Positions 43,675 to 54,415 of a stretch of 64,000 nucleotides of DNA are shown here, piece by piece. Position 1 is the stretch's first letter; the number at the start of each line of letters is the position of its first letter. Below the pieces are notes generated by a model. The model searched no databases. It was not told the origin of the DNA and saw only the letters and a program-made list of their open reading frames with translations. This stretch comes from Leptospira sp. (GTDB lineage: Bacteria > Spirochaetota > Leptospiria > Leptospirales > Leptospiraceae), in contig JAPZTS010000007.1 of assembly GCA_027533185.1 (NCBI GenBank), positions 186,001-250,000 on the forward strand, given 5' to 3'. Made by a program: the position numbers and the translations under genes.

Positions 43675-44613
43675 TTAGACTAAATCCATTCGCTTTGCTT
43701 GCGCCAACTCTTCAGGTTTAAATGGCTTTTCTGATTTTATAAATTGGACTGCAAGCGATTGTTTTGGATATTCTTCACCTAATAAAAGTTTTTTTATCAC
43801 AAATTGTTTCCAGATTTTAAAAGTATGTGAAAATTTTTCACGATCTAAAAGGCGAGTGATTGATTCATTGTTTTCACCATAGATAAATGGATTCGCATCT
43901 AAATTCAAAAGCAAAAAGAGAGACTCGGTGGCGTCAGCACTCGCAGATAAAAAAAGAGGAGTGTTTCCCGCAACATCTTCTAATTCCAACAAATTGTGTA
44001 CTTCCAATGATTTTCCATTCATATTTGGCCAATCTATTACAGATTCTATGATTGAATCTAGATTTCTTTCAGCTGCTAGGTGGAGAAAATTTTTATTTTC
44101 TGTATCCGTATCAAGAATCACAGTAGAATCAAAGGTTAAGATTTCGATGGCAATGGTTTCGTTTGATTCTACAATAGCTTCCAGAAATAAGGTCCTACCT
44201 TCCTCATTTCGTTTTCTTAGAATATCCGAATTTAATTTTTTTTTTAGGATTTCCCAGAGTCGTTCAAACCCTTCTGAAACGGAACGATGGAAAAGCAAAT
44301 TACCCGATCGATCAGGAGAAAGTAGGTTAGGTGACTGAATCCAGTGTTCTGATACATCATAAAGGCAGTTTAAAAACTTGTTAGAATTTTTAGTAAGTAT
44401 ATCAAAAAACACATTCCCTTGGTTTTGATAAGGAAAACACGGATCTGCACCATGCTGGATGGCAAAGACAAAAAGATCCAATCGATCCATTTTAAATATC
44501 CAAGAAAGCGGCGTTGTTCCGAAAGTATCATGGATATTTGGAGACTGACCCTCCTCCAATTGGGTTTGCCATTCCTCGATACTACCTTGTTTTGCGATTT
44601 CAAAAAAATCCAA
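43675..44613 (-). CDS. Ankyrin-repeat protein
   Basis: 312 residues. Repeats are recognisable by TPLSWIF, ENKNFLHLAAERNLDSIIES and GNTPLFLSASADATESLFLL, interspersed with diverged copies across residues 5-250. The C-terminal 60 residues are not ankyrin-like. It is a cytoplasmic protein-binding scaffold with unknown partner. Its start is six bases after the GMC oxidase stop in direction of transcription, so it shares that transcript. Confidence 0.82.
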   Translation of the reverse strand: MDFFEIAKQGSIEEWQTQLEEGQSPNIHDTFGTTPLSWIFKMDRLDLFVFAIQHGADPCFPYQNQGNVFFDILTKNSNKFLNCLYDVSEHWIQSPNLLSPDRSGNLLFHRSVSEGFERLWEILKKKLNSDILRKRNEEGRTLFLEAIVESNETIAIEILTFDSTVILDTDTENKNFLHLAAERNLDSIIESVIDWPNMNGKSLEVHNLLELEDVAGNTPLFLSASADATESLFLLLNLDANPFIYGENNESITRLLDREKFSHTFKIWKQFVIKKLLLGEEYPKQSLAVQFIKSEKPFKPEELAQAKRMDLV

Positions 44614-44619
44614 TTTTTA

Positions 44620-46413
44620 TTAGTCTCTGTTTTTCGTTTTGAGACCAGTTGTGCCAGATGGTTTTTTAGTCTTCACCTTTTGGATCAGGATTTGATCAAA
44701 TCCTCTCTTCTTTTCAAAGGATAAGAATTTCATCGATTCCTTTTCAGATTTGGGAGGAATATAGCTCATCGCTCTTTCCGAGAGAGCAGTTATGGTCAAT
44801 GATGGATTGACTCCTAAATTTACTGTTAACATGGAAGCATCACAAATATAAAGATTCTCATAACCATAAACTCGGTTTTGTAAATCAATCACTCCTTTTT
44901 CCGCAGTCTCGCCTACGATGCAACCTCCCATAATATGACCAGTTACTGGTGCACTCAGTAAAGTTTCATTTAGCGAACTTCTCGGAATACCTCCCACTAT
45001 CTCGGCAAGTTTGCGCGTAAAGGCATTTGCGATTGGAATGTAAGTTGGTGTCGGAAGTCCTGTGGAGAGTGCTGAGGTAATCGTTCGCTGAAAAGGCCAT
45101 ATGAATCGTCGTTTTCGGACCAATCGTACGCTATTATCCACTGTTTGCATAACTAATAGAATAATCGAGTTCTTCGCAAAGCCAAAAGGGTTATGTGATT
45201 TTAAAAAGTAGATTGGGTGGCGGAGCATAGTCCAAAAAAACTTAAGTGGTCTTGGGAATTTTCCGCCTCCGTCTGTCATAACACTGGCGAGTAAGCCAAA
45301 AAAATCGGAACCTTTTGAATACCTTACGGGCTCGATATGTGTATTTTCATCGGGATGAACTGAAGAAGTTATCGCTATTCCCCTAGAGTAGTCGACATCT
45401 TTTCCAGAAACGGTAACTGGCAAAACTGTTTCACTGTTCGTACGAACTGTATCTCCTAATTTTTCAGAAAGTCGAATCATTTTAAAGTCTTGTTGCATTT
45501 TTAAAAGCAGTCCAACGGTTCCCATCACACCTGCAGAGAGTACAACTTGTTTTGCTCGAAACTTTAGTTTAGGATATCCGAAAAATCCAGTAGTAGACCT
45601 TGTTTCTAATTCATAACCGAATTCTCCACTTGCTTCAGGATCGGGAAGTCCTTTTCCACCTAACGGAGTTAAAGATACAACCTTTGTTTCTGGAAGTATT
45701 TTTACGCCCAATTTTTCAGCTAAGTAGAGATAATTTTTATCTAACGTATTCTTTGCATTATGACGGCAACCAACCATACAGCCCCCACAGTAATTGCATG
45801 GATTCCGATCCGGACCATCACCATCAAAATACGGGTCCTTTTCATTGGGATTCATCCGATCCCGATCTTGGTTTTGAATAGAGTCAGCTGATGACTTTTT
45901 ATTTCCAAAATAGATTCCAACCGGTGTTCTTTGAAAGGTACCATCTTTTCCAAAACTCTTTGCTGTTTCCAATAAAAGTTTATCTGGTTCCCAGAGTTGA
46001 GGATTTTCAGCTACACCAAGCATATGTTTTGCGACATCATAATAAGGGAGCAAAGTTTTTTCGCCTCCCATTTTCATGAACAAAGGTGAGTTCAAAACTT
46101 TTTTGGAAGGTACATAGAGTGTACATGCATAAACAAGAGATCCACCGCCAACTCCAGAACCACTAACCAACAAAAAATCATTTAAAAGATTTATGCGTTG
46201 GATTCCGTAAAATCCAAGTTTAGGCATCCAAAGATATTTCCTTAGGCTCCAATTCGTTTTTGGAAAATCAGAAGAATTCCATCTTTTCCCCGACTCGAGT
46301 ACTAGCACAGAATACCCTTTCTGCGCCAATCGATATGCGGATACAGATCCTCCAAAGCCAGAGCCTACAATGATAAAATCATAGTCGTATTGAATTGAAT
46401 GGTTTTCTGTCAT
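44620..46413 (-). CDS. GMC-family FAD oxidoreductase (cholesterol-oxidase-like)
   Basis: 597 residues. The FAD-binding start [20 protein letters not shown] shows GxGxxG; the flavin-proximal loop is [14 protein letters not shown] Cys-rich segment, [20 protein letters not shown] (about 206-225), is typical of the cholesterol-oxidase-like branch. The C-terminal conserved part is [20 protein letters not shown] and [13 protein letters not shown]. It probably oxidises a sterol-like or other alcohol; the substrate is unknown. It is first in a unit with the ankyrin gene. Confidence 0.9.
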   Translation of the reverse strand: MTENHSIQYDYDFIIVGSGFGGSVSAYRLAQKGYSVLVLESGKRWNSSDFPKTNWSLRKYLWMPKLGFYGIQRINLLNDFLLVSGSGVGGGSLVYACTLYVPSKKVLNSPLFMKMGGEKTLLPYYDVAKHMLGVAENPQLWEPDKLLLETAKSFGKDGTFQRTPVGIYFGNKKSSADSIQNQDRDRMNPNEKDPYFDGDGPDRNPCNYCGGCMVGCRHNAKNTLDKNYLYLAEKLGVKILPETKVVSLTPLGGKGLPDPEASGEFGYELETRSTTGFFGYPKLKFRAKQVVLSAGVMGTVGLLLKMQQDFKMIRLSEKLGDTVRTNSETVLPVTVSGKDVDYSRGIAITSSVHPDENTHIEPVRYSKGSDFFGLLASVMTDGGGKFPRPLKFFWTMLRHPIYFLKSHNPFGFAKNSIILLVMQTVDNSVRLVRKRRFIWPFQRTITSALSTGLPTPTYIPIANAFTRKLAEIVGGIPRSSLNETLLSAPVTGHIMGGCIVGETAEKGVIDLQNRVYGYENLYICDASMLTVNLGVNPSLTITALSERAMSYIPPKSEKESMKFLSFEKKRGFDQILIQKVKTKKPSGTTGLKTKNRD

Positions 46414-46551
46414 GGTTCGTTTTTCCTGAACATTTTTAGTTTTTAAGTATTTAGGTAAGGCTAAACATCAATTTTATTTTAAATTTTGTCAATGTGATAA
46501 AAGGTCGAAAAACAACTAGCCAAAGCTGGTGCAGAGTATTGATTTTCATAT

Positions 46552-47583
46552 ATGCCAGAAATTAAAAAACAAATACCTCTTTTGAATCAGAATGGTACGA
46601 TTACCGAAGAAGGTTGGGCAAGATTTCCACACTGGATTTACAATCGAGAAAATATCGCTGCACCCAAATGGAGGATTAAAGAATGGGATTATTACTCTAT
46701 CCTATCTCCCAAACGAAACTTTGGTGTAACTTTAACTGCATCTGATTTAGGTTATGTGGGACTCTTTGCAATATGCTTTTTAGATTTCAAAACCAGCTCT
46801 TTTCGGCAAATAGATAGTTTACAAATTCTTCCACTAGGCAAAACAAATTTTCCCAAAAATTGTCACTCAGGTGAGGTCAAATTTTCTAGCAAGAAAATCA
46901 AACTTCACTTCGTAGTCGAACCTGGCAAACAGACTCTTAAATTTGAGTCAGATTCCTTTTTGGGTCCGAACGGAGAAAAAGGAATCCTAGGCGAAATACT
47001 GTTGAAAGAACCTAAGATGGATTCAATGACGATTGCCACATCGTGGAAAGAAAATCGAAAGGCATTTTATTATAATACAAAAATAAATTGTATGCCTGCC
47101 TCAGGTAGAATTCAACTCGGTAACAAAGTTTTTAATTTTCAACCAAAAGATGACTTCGGTGCATTGGATTGGGGACGTGGTGTTTGGACTTATAAAAATC
47201 GTTGGTTCTGGAGTTCTTTGTCAACATACGTGGATGGCAAACCACTAGGACTGAATTTAGGATATGGTTTTTCAGATAGAACTCCTGCCTCCGAAAATGT
47301 TATCATCTACAATGGAAAAATTCATAAACTGGACCAGGTTTTCTTCCGCTACAATCCAAAAGATTATATGGCTCCTTGGAAAATCCTCTCCAATGATGGG
47401 AGGCTAAATCTTGATTTTGCGCCTCTCGTTGATAGGAAATCATATATGAATTTTTTAGTGATTAAATCAAACCAACATCAGGTCTTTGGCAATTTTTCTG
47501 GAAAGTTAATCCTCGACAATGGCAAAACTTTAAATCTCAAAAACAATCTAGGATTTGCTGAAGATGTATTAAACTGGTATTAA
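46552..47583 (+). CDS. DUF2804 family protein
   Basis: 343 residues. The DUF2804 signatures are WRIKEWDYYSILSPKRNFGV and KDDFGALDWGRGVWTYKNRW, then FWSSLS. The family is mostly beta-sheet and resembles lipocalin-like or carotenoid-hydratase-like folds; its role is unknown. It is divergent from the GMC oxidase gene with a 138-base space holding both promoters. Confidence 0.88.
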   Translation: MPEIKKQIPLLNQNGTITEEGWARFPHWIYNRENIAAPKWRIKEWDYYSILSPKRNFGVTLTASDLGYVGLFAICFLDFKTSSFRQIDSLQILPLGKTNFPKNCHSGEVKFSSKKIKLHFVVEPGKQTLKFESDSFLGPNGEKGILGEILLKEPKMDSMTIATSWKENRKAFYYNTKINCMPASGRIQLGNKVFNFQPKDDFGALDWGRGVWTYKNRWFWSSLSTYVDGKPLGLNLGYGFSDRTPASENVIIYNGKIHKLDQVFFRYNPKDYMAPWKILSNDGRLNLDFAPLVDRKSYMNFLVIKSNQHQVFGNFSGKLILDNGKTLNLKNNLGFAEDVLNWY

Positions 47584-47623
47584 CTAAAATAGAATTCTGA
47601 TAACACCAGTTATACTTAATACT

Positions 47624-50600
47624 TTAGATTTGTTTCTTCAATCGATAGTATGCTGAAAAACTTGCTGGGATAAATATTAACGATCCAAAAGTTCCAAAAC
47701 CCAGTCCCCAGGCAAGTGAAAGTGTCATTGGAATCAAAAGAGGATCGGATCCACCTATCGCATAAGCAGTTGGTATCATTCCTGCCATAGTAGTCATTGT
47801 TGTAACAAGGATCGGTCTAAATCTTTCAGAACTTGCCGTTACTAATGCATCGTTTATGTTCAATCCTCGTTTTTGGAACTCCTGAATTGTATCAACTAAC
47901 ACGATGGATGCATTCACAATTACTCCAGCAAGACCAATTATACCAATCATAGCAAGAAAGCTAAGTGCCTTTCCAGAAACCAAAAAACCTACAATAACGC
48001 CAATAAAACCCAGTGGTATTGATAAAATAATAAGTATTGGCTTCTTTATGCTATTAAAAATAACGGCAAGTATCGCAAAGATTCCAAACATAGCAAGTAG
48101 ACCTGCAATTGCTAATGATTTCATCGATTTAGCTGTTTCTTCTTGTTCCCCACGAAATTTAATTTTATAACCTGGATATTTTTTTCCAATTTCACCAAAT
48201 TTTTCACTAATTTGACCATTCACAAAATTAGAACTCGTTACTGATTCATCTACATCTGCCAAAACAGTTATCGCTTTTTCGTAGTCATTATGATAGAGAG
48301 CCTCAATACCTTGAACAACGGTTCGGGTAGTCACAGCCGAAATGGGCGTTAACAATCCGAATTTATTTGATATTTGGATGGAATCCAAATCTTCCACTCC
48401 ATCCCGGAACCGATCATCATTCTGAATTACGAGTTTTACTTCGTCCTTTCCTTTTCTCAAATTGGATGCTTCGATCCCTTCCATCGCAGTACGTACGTAA
48501 TATGCAGTTACTTCTGTATCGATCCCGGTGATAGCTGATGCTGCATCCTTAACTCGAATTTGAATTTCTTCCCTACCTGATTTGTAATCATCATTGATAT
48601 TGATAACACCAGGTATCGTTCTCAAAAAGTCCTGCATTTCTTTGGAGATCACTTTTAACTTTTTATAATCTCTTCCTTCAATAGCAACCGTCACAGCCGC
48701 ACCGATGGGAGGTCCATTGACAACCAGGTCTACCATAACCGAAACTGCGTCTGGAAGTGCTTTAAGGTCCGGTTCCAATTCAGCAAAAATTTCCTGAGCC
48801 GTTCTCTTTCTTTCCGTTTCGGGAACAAGAATGATCTGAGCCATTCCAAGCTGCTCACCTATACGGGTTAGAGGGTCTGTAGGATCCGTCTGTTGGATTC
48901 CAATTTTTATAATGGCACTTTGAATTTCATCTTTTGGAATTCGGTCAATAATAGGTTGAAAATATTGCAGTCGTTTTGTGGTTTCTTGAGCTGAAAAATT
49001 AGGAGGAAATTCTGCACGAATTAAAACAAAATCTATTCCCTCTTTTGGAAATAGATTGAAATTCATTATCGTCAGTGTTCCGCAGGAGCCGAGAAACGTT
49101 AAAAATATAATACCTAAGGTAGCAAACGGGCGGTTCACTACTTTCTGAATAAAGCGAGTAAATGAATTTTTTATAGAATCAAAAGTTGATTCTAATTTTT
49201 GTCGAATGGCAAGGCGGAATTTAGATTTCTTTTTTGTTTTGGCTGAACCTGAAAACTGAGCATATCTCACTGGCAAAAGAAAAAATGATTCAAACAGCGA
49301 TAGAGTTAGGGCAATGATAACCATAAAAGGAATCTGCCAAATGAACTTCCCCATGATTCCTGTCATAAATGCCATCGGTAAAAATGCAGCAACCGTCGTT
49401 AGGTAAGATCCAATGATAGGAATAAAAAGTTCACTCGCTCCAATTACAGCGGCTTCTTTAGGGTCCATATTTTGACTTCTATACTTGTAGATGTTTTCCG
49501 AAATGATGATACTATTATCAACTAACATCCCAAGTGAGATAATAATTCCTAACATCGAGATCAAATTGAAAGATACATCAAAAATCGGAAATGCAATTGT
49601 TGTAGCGAGTAATGTTAGAGGAAGCGAAAGACTTGTAAGAATTGAATCTTTTAAACTAAAAAATGCAATAAGCACAACTACAACCAAAAACAAACCTTGG
49701 AGAGAGTTGGTCACCACTACATCCAATCTTTTTAATGCCCGACTTCCCTCATTATTGAGTTCCATAAATTGAATGTTTGCTGGTAATTGTTTTTTGAGCT
49801 CTTTAATTCGATCTTGAACAGCTGTAACTGTTTGAATAATATCAGCACTATCTTTTTTTATAATTTGTAAAACAAACGCATCTTCACCTTTTGCTGTAGC
49901 CAAAACTCTTGGTCTTTCATATGTATCTTTAACAATTGCTACCTGAGACAAAAGTATCGAATTTCCAGTTTCATTAGAGCGAATTGGAATATTATTAATA
50001 TCCGAAATCTCATTGATTTCTCCAGTAACTCGTATGTCTTGCGTTAGGGGTCGCAGAAAGGAGCCTGCCGGAACACTTATATTTCTTTTTGAAATTGCAT
50101 TAATGATATCAGCAAATCCTATTGTATATCTCTTCTTAAGATCAGGATCAACTCGAATCTGCCACTCTTCCTTTCGTTTGCCAAAGGTATCCACTCGAGA
50201 AACACCAGAGACCTTTCGCATTTCGTCTTCTACGAAACGACCAATTTCTTGAAGTTCCATCTCATTCATTGCCCCGTGTATGGCAAATTCTAAGACGGGA
50301 AAGTTGGAACTTTTTTGTTCTGTCACTATAGGTCGATCTTTAACTTGAGTTGGAAGATTTGTAACGCGATCAACCGCCCGCCTGATATCATTTACGACGC
50401 CATCAGGATTATCATTTTCAAGGTCAATTTTAATACTGATATCTGATTCAGAGTTTCTGGAAATAGAACGAACAGTATCAAGTCCTTCCACTTCGCGTAA
50501 CTTCTGTTCAATTGGAATTGTGACTTTTTTTTCGACATCGACGGGACTTGCCCCTGGATAGACTGTAAGTATCCGAACTTGGCGGAAATTGACTCTTGGA

Positions 50601-50713
50601 AATGCTTCCCGTTTCATCGACAGGACAGAAATGATGCCCGCCAGGAACAAAAAGACAAAAACTAGATTGGCAACCAGGGGTTTGTAAACAAAAAATTGAA
50701 TGATATTTCTCAT
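47624..50713 (-). CDS. RND-family efflux permease
   Basis: 1029 residues, full AcrB/MexB-type length with about 12 membrane helices and two large periplasmic loops. Diagnostic parts are GASPVDVEKKVTIPIEQKLR near the N-terminus and the proton-relay helix GMLVDNSIIISENIYKY in the first membrane block, plus the second-half FLAMIGIIGLAGVIVNASIV. It exports drugs or lipophilic compounds by proton antiport. Neither a membrane-fusion protein nor a TolC-type channel is adjacent, so it must use partners encoded elsewhere. Confidence 0.93.
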   Translation of the reverse strand: MRNIIQFFVYKPLVANLVFVFLFLAGIISVLSMKREAFPRVNFRQVRILTVYPGASPVDVEKKVTIPIEQKLREVEGLDTVRSISRNSESDISIKIDLENDNPDGVVNDIRRAVDRVTNLPTQVKDRPIVTEQKSSNFPVLEFAIHGAMNEMELQEIGRFVEDEMRKVSGVSRVDTFGKRKEEWQIRVDPDLKKRYTIGFADIINAISKRNISVPAGSFLRPLTQDIRVTGEINEISDINNIPIRSNETGNSILLSQVAIVKDTYERPRVLATAKGEDAFVLQIIKKDSADIIQTVTAVQDRIKELKKQLPANIQFMELNNEGSRALKRLDVVVTNSLQGLFLVVVVLIAFFSLKDSILTSLSLPLTLLATTIAFPIFDVSFNLISMLGIIISLGMLVDNSIIISENIYKYRSQNMDPKEAAVIGASELFIPIIGSYLTTVAAFLPMAFMTGIMGKFIWQIPFMVIIALTLSLFESFFLLPVRYAQFSGSAKTKKKSKFRLAIRQKLESTFDSIKNSFTRFIQKVVNRPFATLGIIFLTFLGSCGTLTIMNFNLFPKEGIDFVLIRAEFPPNFSAQETTKRLQYFQPIIDRIPKDEIQSAIIKIGIQQTDPTDPLTRIGEQLGMAQIILVPETERKRTAQEIFAELEPDLKALPDAVSVMVDLVVNGPPIGAAVTVAIEGRDYKKLKVISKEMQDFLRTIPGVININDDYKSGREEIQIRVKDAASAITGIDTEVTAYYVRTAMEGIEASNLRKGKDEVKLVIQNDDRFRDGVEDLDSIQISNKFGLLTPISAVTTRTVVQGIEALYHNDYEKAITVLADVDESVTSSNFVNGQISEKFGEIGKKYPGYKIKFRGEQEETAKSMKSLAIAGLLAMFGIFAILAVIFNSIKKPILIILSIPLGFIGVIVGFLVSGKALSFLAMIGIIGLAGVIVNASIVLVDTIQEFQKRGLNINDALVTASSERFRPILVTTMTTMAGMIPTAYAIGGSDPLLIPMTLSLAWGLGFGTFGSLIFIPASFSAYYRLKKQI

Positions 50714-50778
50714 AAGGACAGTTCCATCTTTACGAAACTAGAAGTTGACTATCAGGTCAATTTTATTTGGAAGAAGTA

Positions 50779-51450
50779 TCAACTTAAGTTGGAATTTTCT
50801 GATAAAATTGTGCGAATGATGTCCACAAATACCTCGGTGTTTTGTGCTCCCGTGACAGAATACCTATCTCCCAAAATAAAAAATGGAACGCCACTGACAC
50901 CATTCTGGCGGTAATAGGTAATTTCTTGCCTAATTTCATCCAAAATTTGGGGATTTGAGATAATTGTATCGATGACCCCTTTATTGGATACATAAGGCTC
51001 CAAAAGATCTCTAATTTGATTTATGTCGGTTAGATCAAGTCCTTCGGTAAAATGAGCAATAAACAGTCTCTCTACAATTTCGGATCTTTTTTGAAGGTCC
51101 TCAACTTGGGAGGCAATTGCATGCAAAAAGATAGTATTAGGTGCCTTTTCGATTTTTTCAAAATGAAAATCAATTCCAACCTCATTTCCAATGTTAGCTA
51201 ACTTTTGCCATGCGCCTTCTAACGCACGTTCGCTACCAAACTTTTGGATTAAGTGCTCTTTATAATTTACGCCTGATTCAGGTATCTCTGGAGAAAGCTG
51301 GAAAGGTCTCCAACGAATCTGAGGCACGATTTGATCTTGAAATTGTTCGAGAGCCTTTTCCAATTTTTTTTTGCCAACAAAACACCATGGGCAAACTACA
51401 TCGGAAATAATTTCTATAGGAAGTAATGTTTTTTCTGAATCAGATCTCAT
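50779..51450 (-). CDS. DsbA-family oxidoreductase (FrnE-like)
   Basis: 223 residues. It starts PIEIISDVVCPWCFVGKKKL with a CPWC active site and contains the family end NGVSGVPFFILGDRYSVTGA (cis-Pro loop). There is no signal peptide, so this is the cytoplasmic FrnE/2-hydroxychromene-carboxylate-isomerase-like branch. It probably acts in disulfide exchange or thiol-dependent isomerisation. It is upstream of the RND gene on the same strand, 65 bases away. Confidence 0.9.
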   Translation of the reverse strand: MRSDSEKTLLPIEIISDVVCPWCFVGKKKLEKALEQFQDQIVPQIRWRPFQLSPEIPESGVNYKEHLIQKFGSERALEGAWQKLANIGNEVGIDFHFEKIEKAPNTIFLHAIASQVEDLQKRSEIVERLFIAHFTEGLDLTDINQIRDLLEPYVSNKGVIDTIISNPQILDEIRQEITYYRQNGVSGVPFFILGDRYSVTGAQNTEVFVDIIRTILSENSNLS

Positions 51451-51490
51451 TTTTGATTAAACTCGCTCCTGCGCTCCTCTTCTAAGAAAA

Positions 51491-52288
51491 TCAACTCGGA
51501 TAGTGAATATCCGAAAGACCCTCAAACATTGGCTTGGCGAACAAAAAACCCTGGAAATAGCGAATCCCCATTCCGCTAAGAACTTTGTATTCTTCAGGAG
51601 TTTCTATCCCTTCCGCTATTACTTTAATTTTAAGATCGTGACAAATGCCAGTTACAGCTTTTACTATCTTTTGTGCTACCGTATTTTTATCAATATCCCG
51701 AATCAACTCCTTATCAAGTTTGATTATATCAGGCTGAAACTTGGCGAGCAAATTCAGGCCAGAGTAACCAGCACCAAAATCATCGATAGCAGTTAAAAAA
51801 CCGTAATTCTTGTACTCTGTAAAAATATTGATGATATGATTATGATTCTTTATCTCTTCGCCTTCTGTCATTTCAAATACAAGTCTGTTCAAAGGAAAGT
51901 TGTATTCCTTACTTGCATTTAATGTAGTTCGAATACAAGTTGCTGGCTCATAGACGGCATTGGGTAAAAAGTTTATATTCAAAAAGCTTTGGATATTTAA
52001 TCGGCTAGCCAACGCAATACCCTTTACACGACAAGCCTGGTCAAATTGATAACGATTTTTGCTATTCACTTGTGAGAGAACGGATTGAGCTGACTCACCT
52101 TTAGGTCCTCTTACTAATGCCTCTTGGGAATATACTTTTTTTTCGATTGTGTCTACTATCGGTTGGAAAGCCATCGAAAACTCAAAGTCAAGCCCTGCTC
52201 CACTTCTGCATTCGGAACAGCTATAGAGTTTTGGTTCTTTTTTATCACCAATCACTAGCAACTGTTCGCTTGGAAATTTAGTATTCAT
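51491..52288 (-). CDS. EAL-domain cyclic-di-GMP phosphodiesterase
   Basis: 265 residues, with a single EAL domain after a short Cys-pair N-terminus (YSCSECRSG). Catalytic elements are complete: QEALVRG, NINFLPNAV (Asn), FEMTEGEEI (Glu), IDDFGAGYSGLN, KLDKELI (Lys) and VIAEGIETPEEY. It degrades c-di-GMP to pGpG. The CxxC-type N-terminus could bind metal or sense redox (inference). It is probably a single gene. Confidence 0.92.
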   Translation of the reverse strand: MNTKFPSEQLLVIGDKKEPKLYSCSECRSGAGLDFEFSMAFQPIVDTIEKKVYSQEALVRGPKGESAQSVLSQVNSKNRYQFDQACRVKGIALASRLNIQSFLNINFLPNAVYEPATCIRTTLNASKEYNFPLNRLVFEMTEGEEIKNHNHIINIFTEYKNYGFLTAIDDFGAGYSGLNLLAKFQPDIIKLDKELIRDIDKNTVAQKIVKAVTGICHDLKIKVIAEGIETPEEYKVLSGMGIRYFQGFLFAKPMFEGLSDIHYPS

Positions 52289-52382
52289 ATTTGGAACTCG
52301 AGTTCATTAGATTGCGTAGAGGCATCATTCTATACGTTTCCAATCTAACTTATATAAATCAAATGGAAAGTAAAATTTAAAT

Positions 52383-53276
52383 TCAGCGTGGGAGTTTGCT
52401 AAAAAGATACCAGACTACGACCAATATTTGAAAAACGGATGTCACTAGAAGAATAAAGTAAGGTTTAGCCTTTACTGCTTTTTGCGAACCAAACCTGGCA
52501 CCGATTAGGCCTCCCATAGTTCCAACGAGAGCAAGGTCTAGGTGCAATTTCCCTTGGTACATAAACAAAAGACTGGTTCCAAAAGATGTAACGAATATAC
52601 CTAAGAATGAGGTTGCTACCGCTTCAACAGGTTCCATTCGAAAGTAATAGACAAAGAGTGGTACAGCCAAAAAACCACCACCTATCCCAAAAAGTGAAGA
52701 AAACATTCCGAATAAAATACCCGTTAGCAAAAGAATTAAGATATGTTTGCTGGACAAAGCAAAACGATTGGTTTTTGGCAATCCGTTATCCATATTGCTA
52801 ATTTCGTATGTTTGATTTTTCTTACGAATTGCAGAGAACAAATTATAGATGCCCATTATTCCCAAAAACACAGTAAAAACAATTAAGTACAAAAATTCAG
52901 AAAAAGGAATTCCATATACTAGAGATCTACCTAGGTCTGTTTCTTCAAATCGGCCAAATTTATAAGCTACCAATTGAGCTGACGGAATAGAAGTGCAGAG
53001 CAAGAGAAATCCTTCTTTGAAACGAATCTTATTGTTTTTGAAATAGACATAGAGACCAGATAAAGCGCTCAAAGGCATTTGAGCAAGGGAAACGGCAACG
53101 GCCTGAACAGCGGTTAAATGAAAAAACGTATGGAAGAATGGAGTGTATATAAATCCTCCCCCCAGTCCTAAAAAAGAAGCCAAATATCCGACTAAAAATC
53201 CAACAAGAAGTACAACGGATACCCCTGGCCAAAAGCCAAGGGCAAACTCATTAAAAATTTGAAAGTCAAAATTCAA
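52383..53276 (-). CDS. TauE/SafE-family permease
   Basis: 297 residues with about eight membrane helices and the duplicated family motif GLGGGFIYTPFF (about 36-47) and GIGGGFLAVPLFVYYF (second half). The family exports sulfite, sulfonates or other organic anions; specificity cannot be read from the sequence. It starts 12 bases after the lipoprotein gene stop in the direction of transcription, so they form one unit. Confidence 0.9.
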   Translation of the reverse strand: MNFDFQIFNEFALGFWPGVSVVLLVGFLVGYLASFLGLGGGFIYTPFFHTFFHLTAVQAVAVSLAQMPLSALSGLYVYFKNNKIRFKEGFLLLCTSIPSAQLVAYKFGRFEETDLGRSLVYGIPFSEFLYLIVFTVFLGIMGIYNLFSAIRKKNQTYEISNMDNGLPKTNRFALSSKHILILLLTGILFGMFSSLFGIGGGFLAVPLFVYYFRMEPVEAVATSFLGIFVTSFGTSLLFMYQGKLHLDLALVGTMGGLIGARFGSQKAVKAKPYFILLVTSVFQILVVVWYLFSKLPR

Positions 53277-53287
53277 ATTAGTTATCT

Positions 53288-53863
53288 TTAGGGGAAATGA
53301 ATCTTTGCATCTTCAAAAAATTGCAAACTAACTCTCTCAAAAACTTCCTTTTCTGTTGCAGTTTCAAAGTTAAAGAACGAAACAAAAGCTAACGGTAGCC
53401 ACTGTGCATGGTTTCTGAATATATGGTACTCATAAGTTCCAACCTTATTTCCATCTTTGTACAAAATGTACTCTACATCATAACCGTCCTGGTTCGACCA
53501 AGCAGGGAGAAGAGTTGCAGTGAGTGTTGAAATCGCCAGAAATACCATTGCTTCCTTGGAGGGAGATCTGTAGTTCACCTTAACATTTACAAGGTATCCT
53601 GATTTTGGAACTTCGTTACCTTCTACAGTCTTTTTAAATTGTGTTTTGTTCTCAAAAAAATCTTTTAAAGCTTCTCGTCCACCTAGGTTGAGCTGAGGGA
53701 AAGTGGGCAAGGCATAGACAAAATTTTTGTCATAAGTTTTTTCTAAAGCTGGAATCGGCGGAATCTTCGGATAGTCACGATAACTGATTATACAATTTGT
53801 TATCAACGAAATAAATATTAGCAGAACTCCCGCTATTTTAAAATTAGTTTTGGCTGTGGTCAT
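53288..53863 (-). CDS. Putative lipoprotein
   Basis: 191 residues from ATG 53863, preceded by GAAGAAGGA; longer frames put charged residues before the signal. The signal segment ends ISLITNC, with the lipidated Cys at about residue 24. The mature domain has a hydrophobic hairpin (AMVFLAISTLTATLLPAWSN) between polar strands, and a similar order of elements occurs in the lipoprotein at 7932-8519. The function is unknown. It overlaps the upstream gene by 20 bases. Confidence 0.7.
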   Translation of the reverse strand: MTTAKTNFKIAGVLLIFISLITNCIISYRDYPKIPPIPALEKTYDKNFVYALPTFPQLNLGGREALKDFFENKTQFKKTVEGNEVPKSGYLVNVKVNYRSPSKEAMVFLAISTLTATLLPAWSNQDGYDVEYILYKDGNKVGTYEYHIFRNHAQWLPLAFVSFFNFETATEKEVFERVSLQFFEDAKIHFP

Positions 53864-54284
53864 GTAATCCTTCTTCATCATGTCTTTTTTCCAATTCTGA
53901 ATACAATTCTTCCTGATCTTCTTGAAAATACATTTCATAACCAATGCGGAGACAAACGGGCTCCTCTTCGATAGCTACATTGCTTGGCAAAATTAAATTC
54001 ATAACATAGAACGTATCCGATTCGGCTTCTTCAATAAAAAGTTCTGTGGCGTCCCATTCATCAAATTCTTCGATTTCGGGTTTACGATAATTTCTCAATA
54101 CTTCATCAAAACTTTCAGTAATATAATTAAACTCTGAAGATTCACTATCGATGATAAATTGAACATGATGGCAACCTGGACCTTCCTCTTCCAAAGGACT
54201 AATCACCAAGGAGCCACAAGCGGGACAATAAATAGGTGGATCAATGGCACCACTCGGCCAATTGATATTGATGGTTTCGATCAT
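53844..54284 (-). CDS. Hypothetical protein with a Cys-pair
   Basis: 146 residues from ATG 54284, which has GAGAGG at ideal spacing; a longer frame begins at 54341. Near the N-terminus is IYCPACGSLVISPLEEEGPG, then CHH, a probable zinc knuckle. The rest is strongly acidic with an Asp/Glu/His-rich end (HDEEGLHDHSQN). I do not recognise a family. It is the first gene of a probable unit with the lipoprotein and the TauE-type permease. Confidence 0.65.
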   Translation of the reverse strand: MIETININWPSGAIDPPIYCPACGSLVISPLEEEGPGCHHVQFIIDSESSEFNYITESFDEVLRNYRKPEIEEFDEWDATELFIEEAESDTFYVMNLILPSNVAIEEEPVCLRIGYEMYFQEDQEELYSELEKRHDEEGLHDHSQN

Positions 54285-54415
54285 AAAGGACCTCTCATCC
54301 ATTATAGATACAGAATCCATTTCATCAAACTGGTTTTTCATTTCACTTGTCCAGAAATGCAGATTTTTCTAGGATTGACTAAGTTTACAGATGGATGCGA
54401 TTTTTTTTAAATTCT

